Positions 34,075-46,219 of a DNA stretch of 64,000 bases are shown in pieces; the stretch's first letter is position 1; every line of letters starts with the position of its first letter. The notes below the pieces were generated by a model that did no database searches, was not told the origin of the DNA, and was given only the letters and a program-made list of their open reading frames with translations. The translations under genes and the position numbers were made by a program. Source of the stretch: Aegilops tauschii subsp. strangulata (lineage: Eukaryota > Streptophyta > Magnoliopsida > Poales > Poaceae); NCBI RefSeq assembly GCF_002575655.3, contig NC_053035.3, forward strand, positions 381,463,792 through 381,527,791, in the 5' to 3' direction.

Positions 34075-36817
34075 AATTCCTGCTCGTCCTCGAGTAGGTA
34101 AATGATAAAAACAGAATTTTTGATGTGGAATGCTACCTAACATAATTATCGATGTAATTTTCTTTATTGTGGCATGAATATTCAGATCCATAAGATTCAA
34201 AATAAAAGTTTAATATTGACATAAAAACAATAATACTTCAAGCATACTAACAAGGCAATTATGTCTTCTCAAAATAACATGGCCAAAGAAAGCTTATCCC
34301 TACAAAATCATATAGTCTGGCTATGATCCATCTTCATCACACAAAATACTCAAATCATGCACAACCCCGATGACAAGCCAAGCAATTGTTTCATACTTTA
34401 GTATTCTCAAACTTTTTAAAATTTCACGCAATACATAAGCGTGAGCCATGGACATAGTACTATAGGTGGAATAGAGCGGCGGTTGTGGAGAAGACAAAAA
34501 GGAGGAAGATGGTCTCACATCAACTAGGCGTATCAATGGGCTATGGAGATGCCCATCAATAGATATCGATGTGAGTGAGTAGAGATTGCCATGCAACGGA
34601 TGCACTAGAGCTATAAATGTATGAAAGCTCAAAAAGAAAACTAAGTGGGTGTGCATCCAACTTGCTTGCTCATGAAGACCTAGGGCATTTGAGGAAGCCA
34701 ATCGTTGGAATATACAAGCCAAGTTCTATAATGAAAAATTCCCACTAGTATATGATAGTGACACATAGGAGACTCTCTATCATGAAGATCATGGTGCTAC
34801 TTTGAAGCACAAGTGTGGTAAAAGGATAGTAGCATTGTCCCTTCTCTCTCTTTTTCTCTCATTTTTTGTTTGGCTTCTTTGGCCTCCTCTTTTTTTCATT
34901 GGCTTCTTTGGCCCCCCTTTTCTATTTCCTCACATGGGACAATGCTCTAATAATCAAGATCATCACACTTTTATTTACTTACAACTCAAGAATTACAACT
35001 CGATACTAGAACAAAATATGACTCTATATGAATGCCTCCGACGGTGTACTGGGATGTGCAATGAATCAAGAGTGACATGTATGAAAGAATTATGAACGGT
35101 GGCTTTGCCACAAATACGATGTCAACTACATGATCATGCAAAGCAATATGACAATGATGGAGCGTGTCATAATAAACGGAACGGTGGAAAGTTGCATGGC
35201 AATATATCTCGGAATGGCTATTGAAATGCCATAATAGGTAGGTATGGTGGCTGTTTTGAGGAAGGTATATGGTGGGTGTATGGTACCGGCGAAAGTTGTG
35301 CGGTACAAGAGAGGCTAGCAATGGTGGAAGGGTGAGAGTGCGTATAATCCATGGACTCAACATTATTCATAAAGAACTCACATACTTATTGCAAAAATCT
35401 ATTAGTCATCGAAACGAAGTACTACGCGCATGCTCCTAGGGGGATAGATTGGTAGGAAAAGACCATCGCTCGTCCCCGACCGCCACTCATAAGGAAGATA
35501 ATCAAAAAATATCTCATGCTCCAACTTCGTTACATAACGGTTCACCATACGTGCATGCTACGGGAGTCACAAACCTCAACACAAGTATTTATCAAATTCA
35601 CAATCACTCCACTAGCATGACTCTAATATCATCATCTTCATATCTCAAAACAATCATAAGGAATCAAACTTTTCATAGTATTCAATGCACTTTATATGAA
35701 AGTTTTTATTATATCCCTCTTGGATGCCTATCATATTAGGACTAAATTCATAACCAAAGCAAATAACCATGCTGTTCTAAAAAGACTCTCAAAATAATAT
35801 AAGTGACGCATGAGAGTTCATCTATTTCTTCAAAATAAAACTACCGTCGTGCTCTAAAAGATATAAGTGAAGCACTAGAGCAAACGACAAACTACTCCAA
35901 AAGATATAAGTCAAGATCAATGAGTAATTGAATAATTATGTAACTATGTAAAGACTCTCTAACATTTAAGAATTTAAGATCTTGGGATATTATTCAAACA
36001 GCAATCAAAATAAAATAAAATAAAATGGCGCTCCAAGCAAAACACATATCATGTGGTGAATAAAAATATAGCTCCAAGTAAAGTTACCGATGAAACGAAG
36101 ACGAAAGAGGGGATGCCATCCGGGGCATCCCCAAGCTTAGGCTCTTGGTTGTCCTTGAATATAACCTTGGGGTGCCTTGGGAATCCCCAAGCTTAGGCTC
36201 TTGCCACTCCTTATTCCATAGTCCATCGAATCTTTACCAAAAACTTGAAAACTTCACAACACAAAACTCAACAGAAAACTCGTAAGCTCCGTTAGTATAA
36301 GAAAATAAATCACCACTTAGGTACTGTTGTGAACTCATTCTAAATTCATATTGGTGTAATATCTACTGTATTCCAACTTCTCTATGGTTCATACCCTCCT
36401 ATACTACTCATAGATTTATCAAAATAAGCAAACAACACATAGAAAACAGAATCTGTCAAAAGCAGAATAGTCTGTAGTAATCTGTAACTCTCGAATACTT
36501 CTGTAACTCCAAAAATCCTACCAAATTCAGAAAACCTGAGAAATTTGTGTACGAATCCAGATAAAAAAGAATCAGATCAAAAGCACGTTTCTGTGAATTA
36601 TCAAAACTAATTTACTGGGCGCAAAAGTTTTTGATTTTCAGCAGGATCAACACAACTATCACTGTAAGCTATCCTAAAGATCTTACTTGGAACTTTATTG
36701 AAACAAAAGCTATAAAACATGATTACTACAGTAGCTTAATCATGTGAAAACACAAAAACAGTAAGGGAAAATATTGGGTTGTCTCCCAACAAGCGCTTTT
36801 CTTTAATGCCTTTTTAG
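34075..36817 (-). other. Element B, non-coding internal region
   Basis: 2.7 kb without a recognisable domain in any frame. It contains internal copies of the polypurine motif at 36125-36138 and a variant at 36181-36194. It is largely colinear with the internal region of element A and, inverted, of element C. Confidence 0.6.
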
Positions 36818-37623
36818 CTAGGCAAATGATTTCAATGATGCTCGTATAAAAGATAAGAATTGAAACATAGCGGGAGCATCATGAAGAATATGACTAGCAC
36901 ATTTAAGTCTAACCCACTTCCTATGCATAGGGATTTTGTGAGCAAACAACTTATGGGAACAATAATCAACTAGCATAGGAAGTGAAAACAAGCATAACTT
37001 CATGATTTTCAACACATAGAGAGAAACTTGATATTATTGCAATTCCTACAAGCATATATTCCTCCCTCATAATAATTTTCAGTAGCATCATGAATGAATT
37101 CAACAATATAACTATCACATAAAGCATTCTTTTCATGAGCCACAAGCATAGAATTTTTATTATTCTCCACATAAGCAAATTTCTTCTCATGAATAAAAGT
37201 GGGAGCAAACTCAACAAAATAACTATCATGTGAGGCATAATCCAATTGAAAATTAAAATCAAGATGACAAGTTTCATGGTTACCATTATTCTTAATAGCA
37301 TACAAGTCATCACAATAATCATCATAGATAACAACTTTGTTCTCATAATCAATTGGAACCTCTTCCGAAATAGTGGATTCATCACTAAATAAAGTCATCA
37401 CCTCTCCAAATCCACTTTCATCAATATAATCATCATAAATAGGAGGCATGTTATCATCATAATAAATATTCTCATCAAAACTTGGGGGACTAAAAATATC
37501 TTCATTAAACATAGCATCCCCAAGCTTGTGGCTTTGCATATCATTAGCATCATGGATATTCAAGGAATTCATACTAATAGCATTGCAATCATGCTCATCG
37601 TACAAAGATTTAGTGCCAAACAA
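36818..37623 (-). pseudogene. Conserved acidic ORF of unknown function, element B copy
   Basis: The frame 37009-37623 (204 codons) is rich in Asp, Glu, Tyr and Asn, with blocks such as NIHDANDMQSHKLGDAMF, DESGFGEVM, SHDSYFVEFAPT and YIVEFIHDATENYYEGG, and a short Cys motif ACRNCNN. It continues after a frameshift in 36818-37015 (PMLVDYCSHKLFAHKIPMHR, CASHILHDA). The same protein is encoded in elements A and C. It is not recognised as gag, protease, RT or integrase; a relic gag or an accessory ORF are both possible. Confidence 0.55.
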
Positions 37624-37821
37624 TTTATTGCATTATTCTTCTAACACTTTGGCACAATTATCGAAATTCTTATTTTCACGGAAGACATTAAAAATATGAA
37701 GCATATGAGGCAACCTCAATTCCATTTTTTTGTAGTTTTCTTTATAGACTAAACTAGTGATAAAACAAGAAACAAAAAGATTCGATTGCAAGATCTACAG
37801 ATATACCTTCAAGCACTAAAC

Positions 37822-37839
37822 TCCCCGGCAACGGCGCCA
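37822..37839 (-). other. Second, upstream copy of the tRNA-Asp PBS
   Basis: It is identical to the PBS at 37884-37901 and embedded in the same CCAGAAAAGAGCTT context, 62 bases further from the LTR. Confidence 0.8.
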
Positions 37840-37883
37840 GAAAAGAGCTTAGTTGACGGGGTGTTAGTGCCGCTTACCTAGTC

Positions 37884-37901
37884 TCCCCGGCAACGGCGCC
37901 A
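37884..37901 (-). other. Primer-binding site of element B, tRNA-Asp
   Basis: The minus strand reads TGGCGCCGTTGCCGGGGA, complementary to the 3' end of plant tRNA-Asp, ten bases from the 5' LTR. This PBS is used by Athila-type gypsy elements. Confidence 0.9.
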
Positions 37902-37911
37902 GAAAAGAGCT

Positions 37912-39600
37912 TGATGTCTACTACACAACCTTCTTCTTGTAGACGCTGTTGGGCCTCCAAGTGCAGAGGTTTGTAGGAAAGTAGCAAATTTCCCTCAAGT
38001 GGATGACCTAAGGTTTATCAATCCGTGGGAGGCGTAGGATGAAGATGGTCTCTCTCAAACAACCCTGCAACCAAATAACAAAGAGTCTCTTGTGTCCCCA
38101 ACACACCCAATACAATGGTAAATTGTATAGGTGCACTAGTTCGGCGAAGAGATGGTGATACAAGTGCAATATGGATGGTAGATATAGGTTTTTGTAATCT
38201 GAAAATATAAAAACAGCAAGGTAACTAATGATAAAAGTGAGCACAAACGGTATTGCAATGCTTCGAAACAAGGCCTAGGGTTCATACTTTAACTAGTGCA
38301 AGTTCTCTCAACAATAATAACATAACTGGATCATATAACTATCCCTCAACATGCAACAAAGAGTCACTCCAAAGTCACTAATAGAGGATAACAAACGAAG
38401 AGATTATTGTAGGGTACGAAACCACCTCAAAGTTATCCTTTCTGATCGATCTATTCAAGAGTCCGTAGTAAAATAACACGAAGCTATTCCTTCTGTTCGA
38501 TCTATCCTAGAGTTCGTACTAGAATAACACCTTAAGACACAAATCAACCAAAACCCTAATGTAACCTAGACTCCAATGTCACCTCAAATATCTGTGGGTA
38601 TGATTATATGATATGCATCACACAATCTCAGATTCATCTATTCAACCAACACAAAGAACTTCAAAGAGTGCCCCAAAGTTTCTACCGGAGATCAAGATGA
38701 AAACGTGTGTCAACCCCTATGCATAAGTTCACAAGGTCACACCGCAAGTTGATCACGAAAACATACATCAAGTAGATCACGTGAATATCCCATTGTCACC
38801 ACAGATAAGCACATGCAAGACATACATCAAGTGTTCTCAAATCCTTAAAGACTCAAGCCGATAAGATAATTTCAAAGGGAAAACTCAATCCATTACAAGA
38901 GAGTAGAGGGGAGAAACATCATAAAATCCAACTATAATAGCAAAGCTTGCGATACATCAAGATCATGCCGAATCAAGAACACGAGAGAAAGAGAGAGAGA
39001 GAGATCAAACACATGGCTACTGGTACATACCCTCAGCCCCGAGGGTGAACAACTCCCTCCTCATCATGGAGAGCGCCGGGATGATGAAGATGGCCACCGG
39101 TGAGGGATTCCCCCTCCGGCAGGGTGCTGGAACAGGGTCCCGATTGGTTTTTCGTGGCTACAGAGGCTTGCGGTGGCGGAACTCCCGATCTAGGTTCCTT
39201 TCTGGGGGTTTCTGTATTTATAGGAATTTTTGGCGTCGGTCTCACGTCAGGGTGGTCTCAGAGTCATCCACAAGATAGGGGGACGCGCCCAGGGGGGTAG
39301 GGCACGCCCTCCACCCTCGTGGATGGCTCGAGACTCTTCTGGCCCAACTCTTTTACTCCGGGGCTTCTTTTGGTCCATAAAAAATCATCAAAAATTGGCA
39401 CGTCAATTGGACTCTGTTTGGTATTCCTTTTCTATACACTCAAAAAAGGAAAAAAAACAGAAACTGGCACTGGGCCTCCGGTTAATAGGTTAGTCCCAAA
39501 AATAATATAAAAGAGCATATTAAAGCCCATTAAACATCCAAAACAGATAATATAATAGCATGAAACAATTAAAAATTATAGATACGTTGGAGACGTATCA
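37912..39600 (-). repeat. Element B, 5' LTR (1689 bp)
   Basis: It starts TGATGTCTAC next to the PBS and ends GACGTATCA, pairing with 32368-34059. Confidence 0.92.
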
Positions 39601-40487
39601 TCCCCGATGCATAGATTACCCCAATATCACCGCGGGAATCCGTGAGTTGAATGCCATAACACATATCAAGTGAATCAATAGGATACCTCATTGTCACCTC
39701 AAGTATTCATATTGCCATACATATATCATGTGTTCTCATCTCTGAATATTTAATCCGACAAGACAAAACTTTGAAGGGTAAAGATTTAATTCATCATAAC
39801 AAGAGTATAGAGGGGAGAAACATCATATGATCCGACTATATTAACAAAGCCCATGATATTGATCACGAGAGAGAGAGAGAGAGAGAGATCAAACACATAG
39901 CTACTGGTACAAACCCTCGGCCCCGAGGGTGGACTACTCCCTCCTCATCGTGGTGGCCGCCGGGATGATGAAGATGGCCACCGGAGATGATTCCTCCCCC
40001 CCTCCAGCAGGGTGCCGGAACGGGTCTAGATTGGTTTTCGGTGGATACAGAGCCTTGCGGTGGCGGAACTTCTGATCTAGGTTAACCCCGAAGGGTTTCG
40101 GAATATTTGGGAATTTATAGTGCAAAGAAGGGGTACGGGAGGCCACAGAGGAGGGCACAACCCACCTGGGCGCGCCAGGGGGGGCTGGCGCGCCCTGGTG
40201 GGTTGTGCCCCCCTCAGGGCACCCCCCAGGTGCTGCTTTGGCCCATCGGGAGTCTTCTGGCCCATAAAAAATCTCTGTGGAGTTTCACGGTGTTTGGACT
40301 CCGTTTGATATTGATTTCCTGCGATGTAAAAAACAAGCAAAAAACAGCAACTGGCACTGGGCACTAGGTCAATAGGTTAGTCCCAAAAATGATATAAAGT
40401 TGCTATAAAATGATTATAAAACATACAAGAATGATAAAATAACAGCATGAATACTTCATAAATTATAGATACGTTGGAGACGTATCA
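39601..40487 (-). repeat. Element A, 3' LTR, second part
   Basis: It continues the LTR interrupted by element B and ends GACGTATCA. It contains a near-perfect 26-bp inverted repeat (40153-40178 and 40185-40210). Confidence 0.88.
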
Positions 40488-40501
40488 GCATCCCCAAGCT
40501 T
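40488..40501 (-). other. Polypurine tract of element A
   Basis: The minus strand reads AAGCTTGGGGATGC directly before the LTR. Confidence 0.75.
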
Positions 40502-43500
40502 AATTCCTACTCGTCCTCGAGTAGGTAAATGATAAAAGAAATATTTTATGAAGTGTGAATGCTAGCAAAGTGCATAAGTTTGATCAATGGCAATTTCAAT
40601 CACTTTTCCTAGCATCATAACAGCAATTCTTTCTCATAAAATTTCTCATGTTATAGTGGCAACCAATTCCCATGTTAAGGTTTAAACAATGAATTCTCTT
40701 GAAACCCAACAACCTATGTTCTTAGTCACCAAGCAATTGCAATTCAACTTATTCAACGGAGTCTAAGTAAGAGCTCCACATACTCAACCATCATATAGTC
40801 TTCTATGATTGATAACACTCACCGCGTACACATGAGCAAAACATTTCAACCGGACACATAGAAAGATAGGGGCTTACTATTTTGCCTCCCAATGAATTCA
40901 CCTCAAGGGTGATGTCAACAATAATAACTCATGCTGCCCATATTCAACTGGACATATGTGCCTAGATCTTTCCTCACCACATGATGCTTGCCAAAGGAGA
41001 AAAATAAAAAGGAATAGAGAGAAAAACTTTGACTCTTTGCATAAAAGTAAATAATGAAAAGTAAAAGATAGGCCCTTCGCAGAGGGAAGCAGAGGTTGCC
41101 ATGCGCTTATTTGTTTGTATGTTCAATCCCTTAGTGCAAAAGAATGTCACGTTACAATGCCCCTTAAGATGACAACCTTTATTATGCAGTCTGTCGCTTT
41201 TATTCTTTGTCATCCAAGTTCGTGCAACGCTCAATTTTCTCTTACACTAAACGATCTCACACTTTTAGAAGCAATTTATTGCCTTTTTACACCGATGACA
41301 ACTTACTTGAGGGATCTTGCTCAATGCCTAGGTAGGTATGGTGGACACTTGAAAAATATTTGGGTTTAAGGGTTTTTGGATGCACAAGTAGTATCTCTAC
41401 TTAGTGCGGAATTTTGGCTAGCAAAGATGGGGGGCAAGCACCACATGTTGAAGGATCTATGACAATATGACTTCTATGTGAATATGAACAAACATAAACC
41501 ATTACATTGTCTTCCTTGTCCAACGTCAACAATTTTGGCATATAATATTTTGATGGGGGCTCACAATCACAAAAGATTTCATGATAGTGTATTTGCATGT
41601 GAAAGTTCTCTTCGTTATAATAATTATTCGTGAATTGCTTATATGACCAATATTGTGATTGTCAAGCCTAAAAGGATTTCACTTTCTAAACCCAATGTGA
41701 AGCTACCACTAGGCATGATATAATTTCAACTTCATGACATTCAATTCATTCAACAATTTACTCATAGGATATAAGTGAAGCACAAGAGTAAAAGACAAAC
41801 TACTCCAAAAAGATATAAGTGAACATCAACCGAGTAATTAAGTAAATAGGTAGTTATTTGAGGACTCTATCTTATTTAAAAACTTTCAGATCTAAGTAAT
41901 TTATTAAAACAGCAAGAAAAAACAAAACAAAATGACATTTCATGGAAAGCACACATCATGTGAAGAAGCAAAAACTTAGGCTCCACCGATACTAACCGAT
42001 AATTGTTGAAGAAAGGTGGGATGCCTACCGGGGCATCCCCAAGCTTAGATGCTTGATACTTCTTGGAATATTAACTTGGGATTCCTTGGGCATCCCCAAG
42101 CTTGAGATTTTGTGTCTCCTTAATTCCTCGCATATCATGGATTTCCTAAATCTCAAAAGCTTCATCCATAGAAAACTCAACAAGAACTCGTGAGATAAGT
42201 TAGTATAAACCAATGCAAAAGCCTTATCATACTCTACTGTAGCAAATCACTAAAATTAGTATTCAACATTGCATACTAATGCATACTAAATGTTTCTGCA
42301 TATTTAATACTCCTTTCCTCAAATAGAATCATTAAACAAGCAAACATATGCAAACATAACAGCAGTCTGCCAAAACAGTACAGTCTGTAAAGAATGCAAG
42401 AGTATCAATACTTATTCAACTCCAAAAATTATGAAAATCTACCAAACTGTAGAGAATTTATCAGAGCTTAATTTGCAAAAGGTTTCAACATTTTATCACA
42501 CTCTGACTTTTCTAGGGAATTTTTGCAACAACGGTAAACTTTCTGTTTTCAAACAGCAACATGAAGACTTGTAAAATAAGCATGGTAAAGGCTATCCTTG
42601 ACATTTTTATTGAAATAAAAGATGCAAAACATTATTCTAAATAACATCAAGAAAATCCTAACAAAATAAATTGATGCTCCAAGCAAAACTCATATCATGT
42701 GACGAATGAAAACATAGCTCTAAGTGAGGTTACCGATAATGTTGGAGACGAAAGAGGGGAGGCCTTCCGGGGCATCCCCAAGCTTAGTTGCTTGGATATT
42801 CCTTGAATATTATCTTGGGGGTGACGTGGGCATCCCCAATCTTAGTGCCTTGTCACTCCTTATTCTCCTCATATCGATATCTCACCCAAAACTTGAAAAC
42901 TTCAATCACACAAAACTTAACGGAACTTCGTGAGATAGGTTAGTATGATAAAGAGCAAACCATTTCACTTTTGGTACTGTCAAAGACAAGATTCATACTT
43001 GTTCTGACACAATGCCTACTGTATCATATCATTTACACAATTTATATTGAGCAATATAAGCCATAGGAACTAGCAAACAAGCAAACTATTCATTGAAAAC
43101 AGAATCTGTCAAAAACAGAACAGTCTGTAGTAATCTGTACTCAAATCATACTTCTGCTACTCCAAAAATTCTGAAAAAATTAGACCACGTGAGAAATTTG
43201 TATATTACACTTCTGCAAAAATAATCAGCTCAAAATCACTCTTCCGTTAAAAATGAGACTCATTTTCGTGAGCGCAAAAGTTTCTGTTTTTCAGCAGGGT
43301 CAAATCAACTATCACCCAACATGACCCCAAAGGCTTTACTTGGCACTTTATTGAAACAAAAGCAATAAAACATGATCAATACAGTAGTATAATCATGTTA
43401 ACACACAAAAACAGTAGGTAAAAGTGTTGGGTTGTCTCCCAAAAAGCGCTTTTATTTAATGCCTTTTAAGCTAGGCATGATGAATTCAATGATGCTCGCA

Positions 43501-43567
43501 TAAAAGATAAGAATTGAAACATAAAGAGAGCATCATGAAGCATATGACTAGCACATTTAGGTCTAAC
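40502..43567 (-). other. Element A, non-coding internal region with a partial duplication
   Basis: No protein domain is seen. Two diverged copies of one block occur: about 41930-42250 resembles 42670-42960. Each carries a pair of polypurine-like motifs (42033-42046 and 42090-42103; 42772-42785 and 42830-42843). Confidence 0.6.
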
Positions 43568-44439
43568 TCACTTCCTATGCATAGGGATTTTGTAAGCAAA
43601 CAATTTATGGGAACAAGAATCAACTAGCATAGGAAGGCAAAACAAGCATAACTTCAAAACTTTCAACACATAGAGAGGAAACATGATATTATTGCAATTC
43701 CTACAAGCATAAGTTCCTCCCTCATAATAATTTTTAGTAGCATCATGAATAAATTCAACAATATAACTATCACATAAAGCATTCTTTTCATGATCCACAA
43801 GCATAGAAATTTTATTACTCTCCACATAAGCAAATTTATTCTCATTAATAATGGTGGGAGCAAACTCAACAAAATAACTATCGTGTGATTCAAAATCAAA
43901 ATCATGATGACAAGTTTCATGGTTATCATTATTCAGTATAGCATACATGTCATCACCATAATCATCATAGATAGCAACCTTGTTCTCATAGTCAATTGAA
44001 GCCTCATCCAAAATGGAGGATTCATCATTAAATAAGATCATGACCTCTCCGAATCCACTTTCATCATTATAATCATCATAAATAGGAGGCATGCTTTCAT
44101 CATAAAAAAATTCTCATCAAAACTTGGGGGACTAAAACTATCATCTTCATCAAATATAGCATCCGCAAGCTTGTAGCTTTGCATATCATTAGCATCATGG
44201 ATATTCAAACAGTTCATACCAACAACATTGCAATCATGCTCATCATTCAAATATTTTGTGCCAAACATTTTATTGACTTCTTCTTCTAACAATTGAGCAC
44301 AATTTTCCGATCCATCATTTTCAAGAAAGATATCATAAAGATGATCAATAATATGATGCAACCTAAATTCCATTTTATGTAGTTTTCTTCTATAAACCAA
44401 ACTAGTGATAAAACAAGAAACTAAAAAATTCGATTGCAA
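43568..44439 (-). pseudogene. Conserved acidic ORF of unknown function, element A copy
   Basis: Frames 44038-44439 and 43568-44092 overlap across one frameshift near 44090. Together they cover MFGTKYLNDEHDCN, NIHDANDMQSYKLADAIF, PPIYDDYNDESGFGEVM, YFVEFAPTI and ACRNCNNIMFPLYVLKVLKL. They match the copies in elements B and C block by block. The N-terminal part (MEFRLHHIIDHLYDIFLEND) lies upstream of the frame visible in B. Function is unknown. Confidence 0.55.
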
Positions 44440-44469
44440 TATCTAAAGATATACCTTCATGCACTCACC

Positions 44470-44487
44470 TCCCCGGCAACGACGCCA
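44470..44487 (-). other. Primer-binding site of element A, one mismatch
   Basis: The minus strand reads TGGCGTCGTTGCCGGGGA, the tRNA-Asp PBS with a single C-to-T change, ten bases from the LTR. Confidence 0.85.
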
Positions 44488-44497
44488 GAAAAGAGCT

Positions 44498-45466
44498 TGA
44501 TGTCTACTACGCAACTTTTTTCTTGTAGACTCGTGTTGGGCCTCCAAGCGCGGAGTTTTGTAGGACAATAGCAATTTTCCCTCAAGTGGATGACCTAAGC
44601 TTTATCAATCCGTGGGAGGTGTAGGATGAAAATGGTCTCTCTCAAACAACCCTGCAACCAAATACAAGAAATCTCATGTGTTCCCAACACACCCAATACA
44701 ATGGCAAATTGTATATGTGCACTAGTTCGGCGAAGAGATGGTGATAAAGGTGTAATATTGATGGTAGAAATATATTTGTATAATCTGAATAAATAAAAAC
44801 AGCAAGGTAGAAAATAGTAAATGGGCACAAAAACGGTATTGCAATGCTTGAAAATGAGGCCTAGGGTGCGTACTTTCGCTAGTGCAACCTCTCAACAATG
44901 CTAACATAGTTGGATCATATGATTATCCCTCAAAGTGCAATAAAGAATCACTCCCGAGTTCCTATTAGCGGAGAAAAAAAGATAGGAATTGTTTGTAGGG
45001 CATGAAACTACCTCAAAGCTATTATTTCCGTTCGATCTATTCAAGAGTTCGTACTAAAATAACACAAAGCTATTTTTTCTGTACGATCTATCCTAGAGTT
45101 CGTACTAGAATAACACCAAAGCAAATTCATATTCATAATACTTAATCCACACAAAGAACGATAAAGAGACCCCCAAATTTTCCATCGGAGAAAAACGTGC
45201 ATCAACCCCTATGCATAGATTACCCCAATATCACGGCGGGAATCTGCGAGTTGAATGCCATAACACATATCAAGTGAATCAGTAGGATACCTCATTGTCA
45301 CCTCAAGTATTCATATTGCAAGACATATATCATGTGTTCTCATCTCTGAATATTCAATCTGACAAGACAAAACTTTGAAGGGTAAAGATTCAATTCATCA
45401 TAACAAGAGTATAGAGGAGAGAAACATCATATGATCTGACTATATTAACAAAGCCCATGATATAGA

Positions 45467-45502
<36 letters not shown>

Positions 45503-46098
45503 AAACACATTGCTACTGGTACAAACCCTCAGCCCCGAGGGTGGACTACTCCCTCCTCATCGTGGTGGCCGCCGGGATGATGAAGATGGCCACCGGAGAT
45601 GATTCCCCCCCCTCCGGCAGGGTGCCGGAACGGGTCTAGATTGGTTTTCGGTGGATACAGAGCCTTTTGGCGGCGGAACTTCTGATCTAGGTTAACCCCG
45701 AAGGGTTTCAAAATAGTTTGGAATTTATAGTGCAAAGAAGGGGTACGGGAGGCCACCGAGGTGGGCACAACCCACCTGGGCGTGCCACGGGGGGCCTGGC
45801 GCGCCCTGGTGGCTTTTGCCCCCCTCGGGGCACCCCCCAGGTGCTGCTTTGGCCCATCGGGAGTCTTCTGGCCCATAAAAAGTCTCCGTGGAGTTTCACG
45901 GTGTTTGGACTCCGTTTGATATTGATTTCCTGCGATGTAAAAAACAAGCAAAAAATAGCAACTGGCACTGGGCACTGGGTCAATAGGTTAGTCCCAAAAA
46001 TGATATAAAGTGGCTATAAAATGATTGTAAAACATCCAAGAATGATAAAATAGCAGCATGAATACTTCCTAAATTATAGATACGTTGGAGACGTATCA
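44498..46098 (-). repeat. Element A, 5' LTR (1601 bp)
   Basis: It starts TGATGTCTAC after the PBS and ends GACGTATCA. It is the intact partner of the split LTR and carries a longer (GA)n run at about 45472-45500. Confidence 0.9.
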
Positions 46099-46219
46099 TA
46101 ACTGTGGATGATTGACCGTCCATCCTTTGTCCTCTTCAGGAACACTTCAATATTGAACCGTGGGTGTTGTATGAATACCTTCCTCGCCTCCTGACCATAC
46201 AGGTGGTTTGAGAGGTAAT
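46099..46219 (-). pseudogene. B3-domain gene, middle piece of the last exon
   Basis: The 121 bases between elements A and C encode, on the minus strand, LSNHLYGQEARKVFIQHP and then NIEVFLKRTKDGRSIIH. This is the central B3 sequence, including the R-T-K-D-G strand-turn. Both ends are target sites of retrotransposons, and the frame continues into the flanking pieces at 53292 and 31658. Confidence 0.75.

Larger units (their letters stand above)
32368..39600 (-). mobile_element. Non-autonomous gypsy-like element B (tRNA-Asp PBS), nested in the LTR of A
   Basis: LTRs 32368-34059 and 37912-39600 flank a 3.85 kb internal region lacking recognisable pol. The target copies are ACCCC (32363-32367) and TCCCC (39601-39605), one mismatch. 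The uninterrupted target is visible at 45206-45230 in the other LTR of element A. It shares its terminus and internal motifs with A and C, but its LTR body is a distinct subfamily, the same one as the fragment at 6050-7433. Confidence 0.9.
31659..46098 (-). mobile_element. Non-autonomous gypsy-like element A (tRNA-Asp PBS), itself split
   Basis: The left (3') LTR is 31659-32367 plus 39601-40487, interrupted by element B; the right (5') LTR is 44498-46098. The internal region is 40488-44497. Minus-strand flanks AGTTA (46099-46103) and AGGCA (31654-31658) match at three of five positions, and the B3 frame is restored if one copy is removed. No gag, protease, RT or integrase motif was found. It resembles Athila-lineage Triticeae elements by its PBS; the exact family is not assigned. 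Confidence 0.88.

Noticed and set aside
37884..37901. Possible tRNA-Asp gene (3' end matches tRNA)
   Set aside because: Only the last 18 bases match and they sit at an LTR boundary; it is a primer-binding site, not a tRNA gene.
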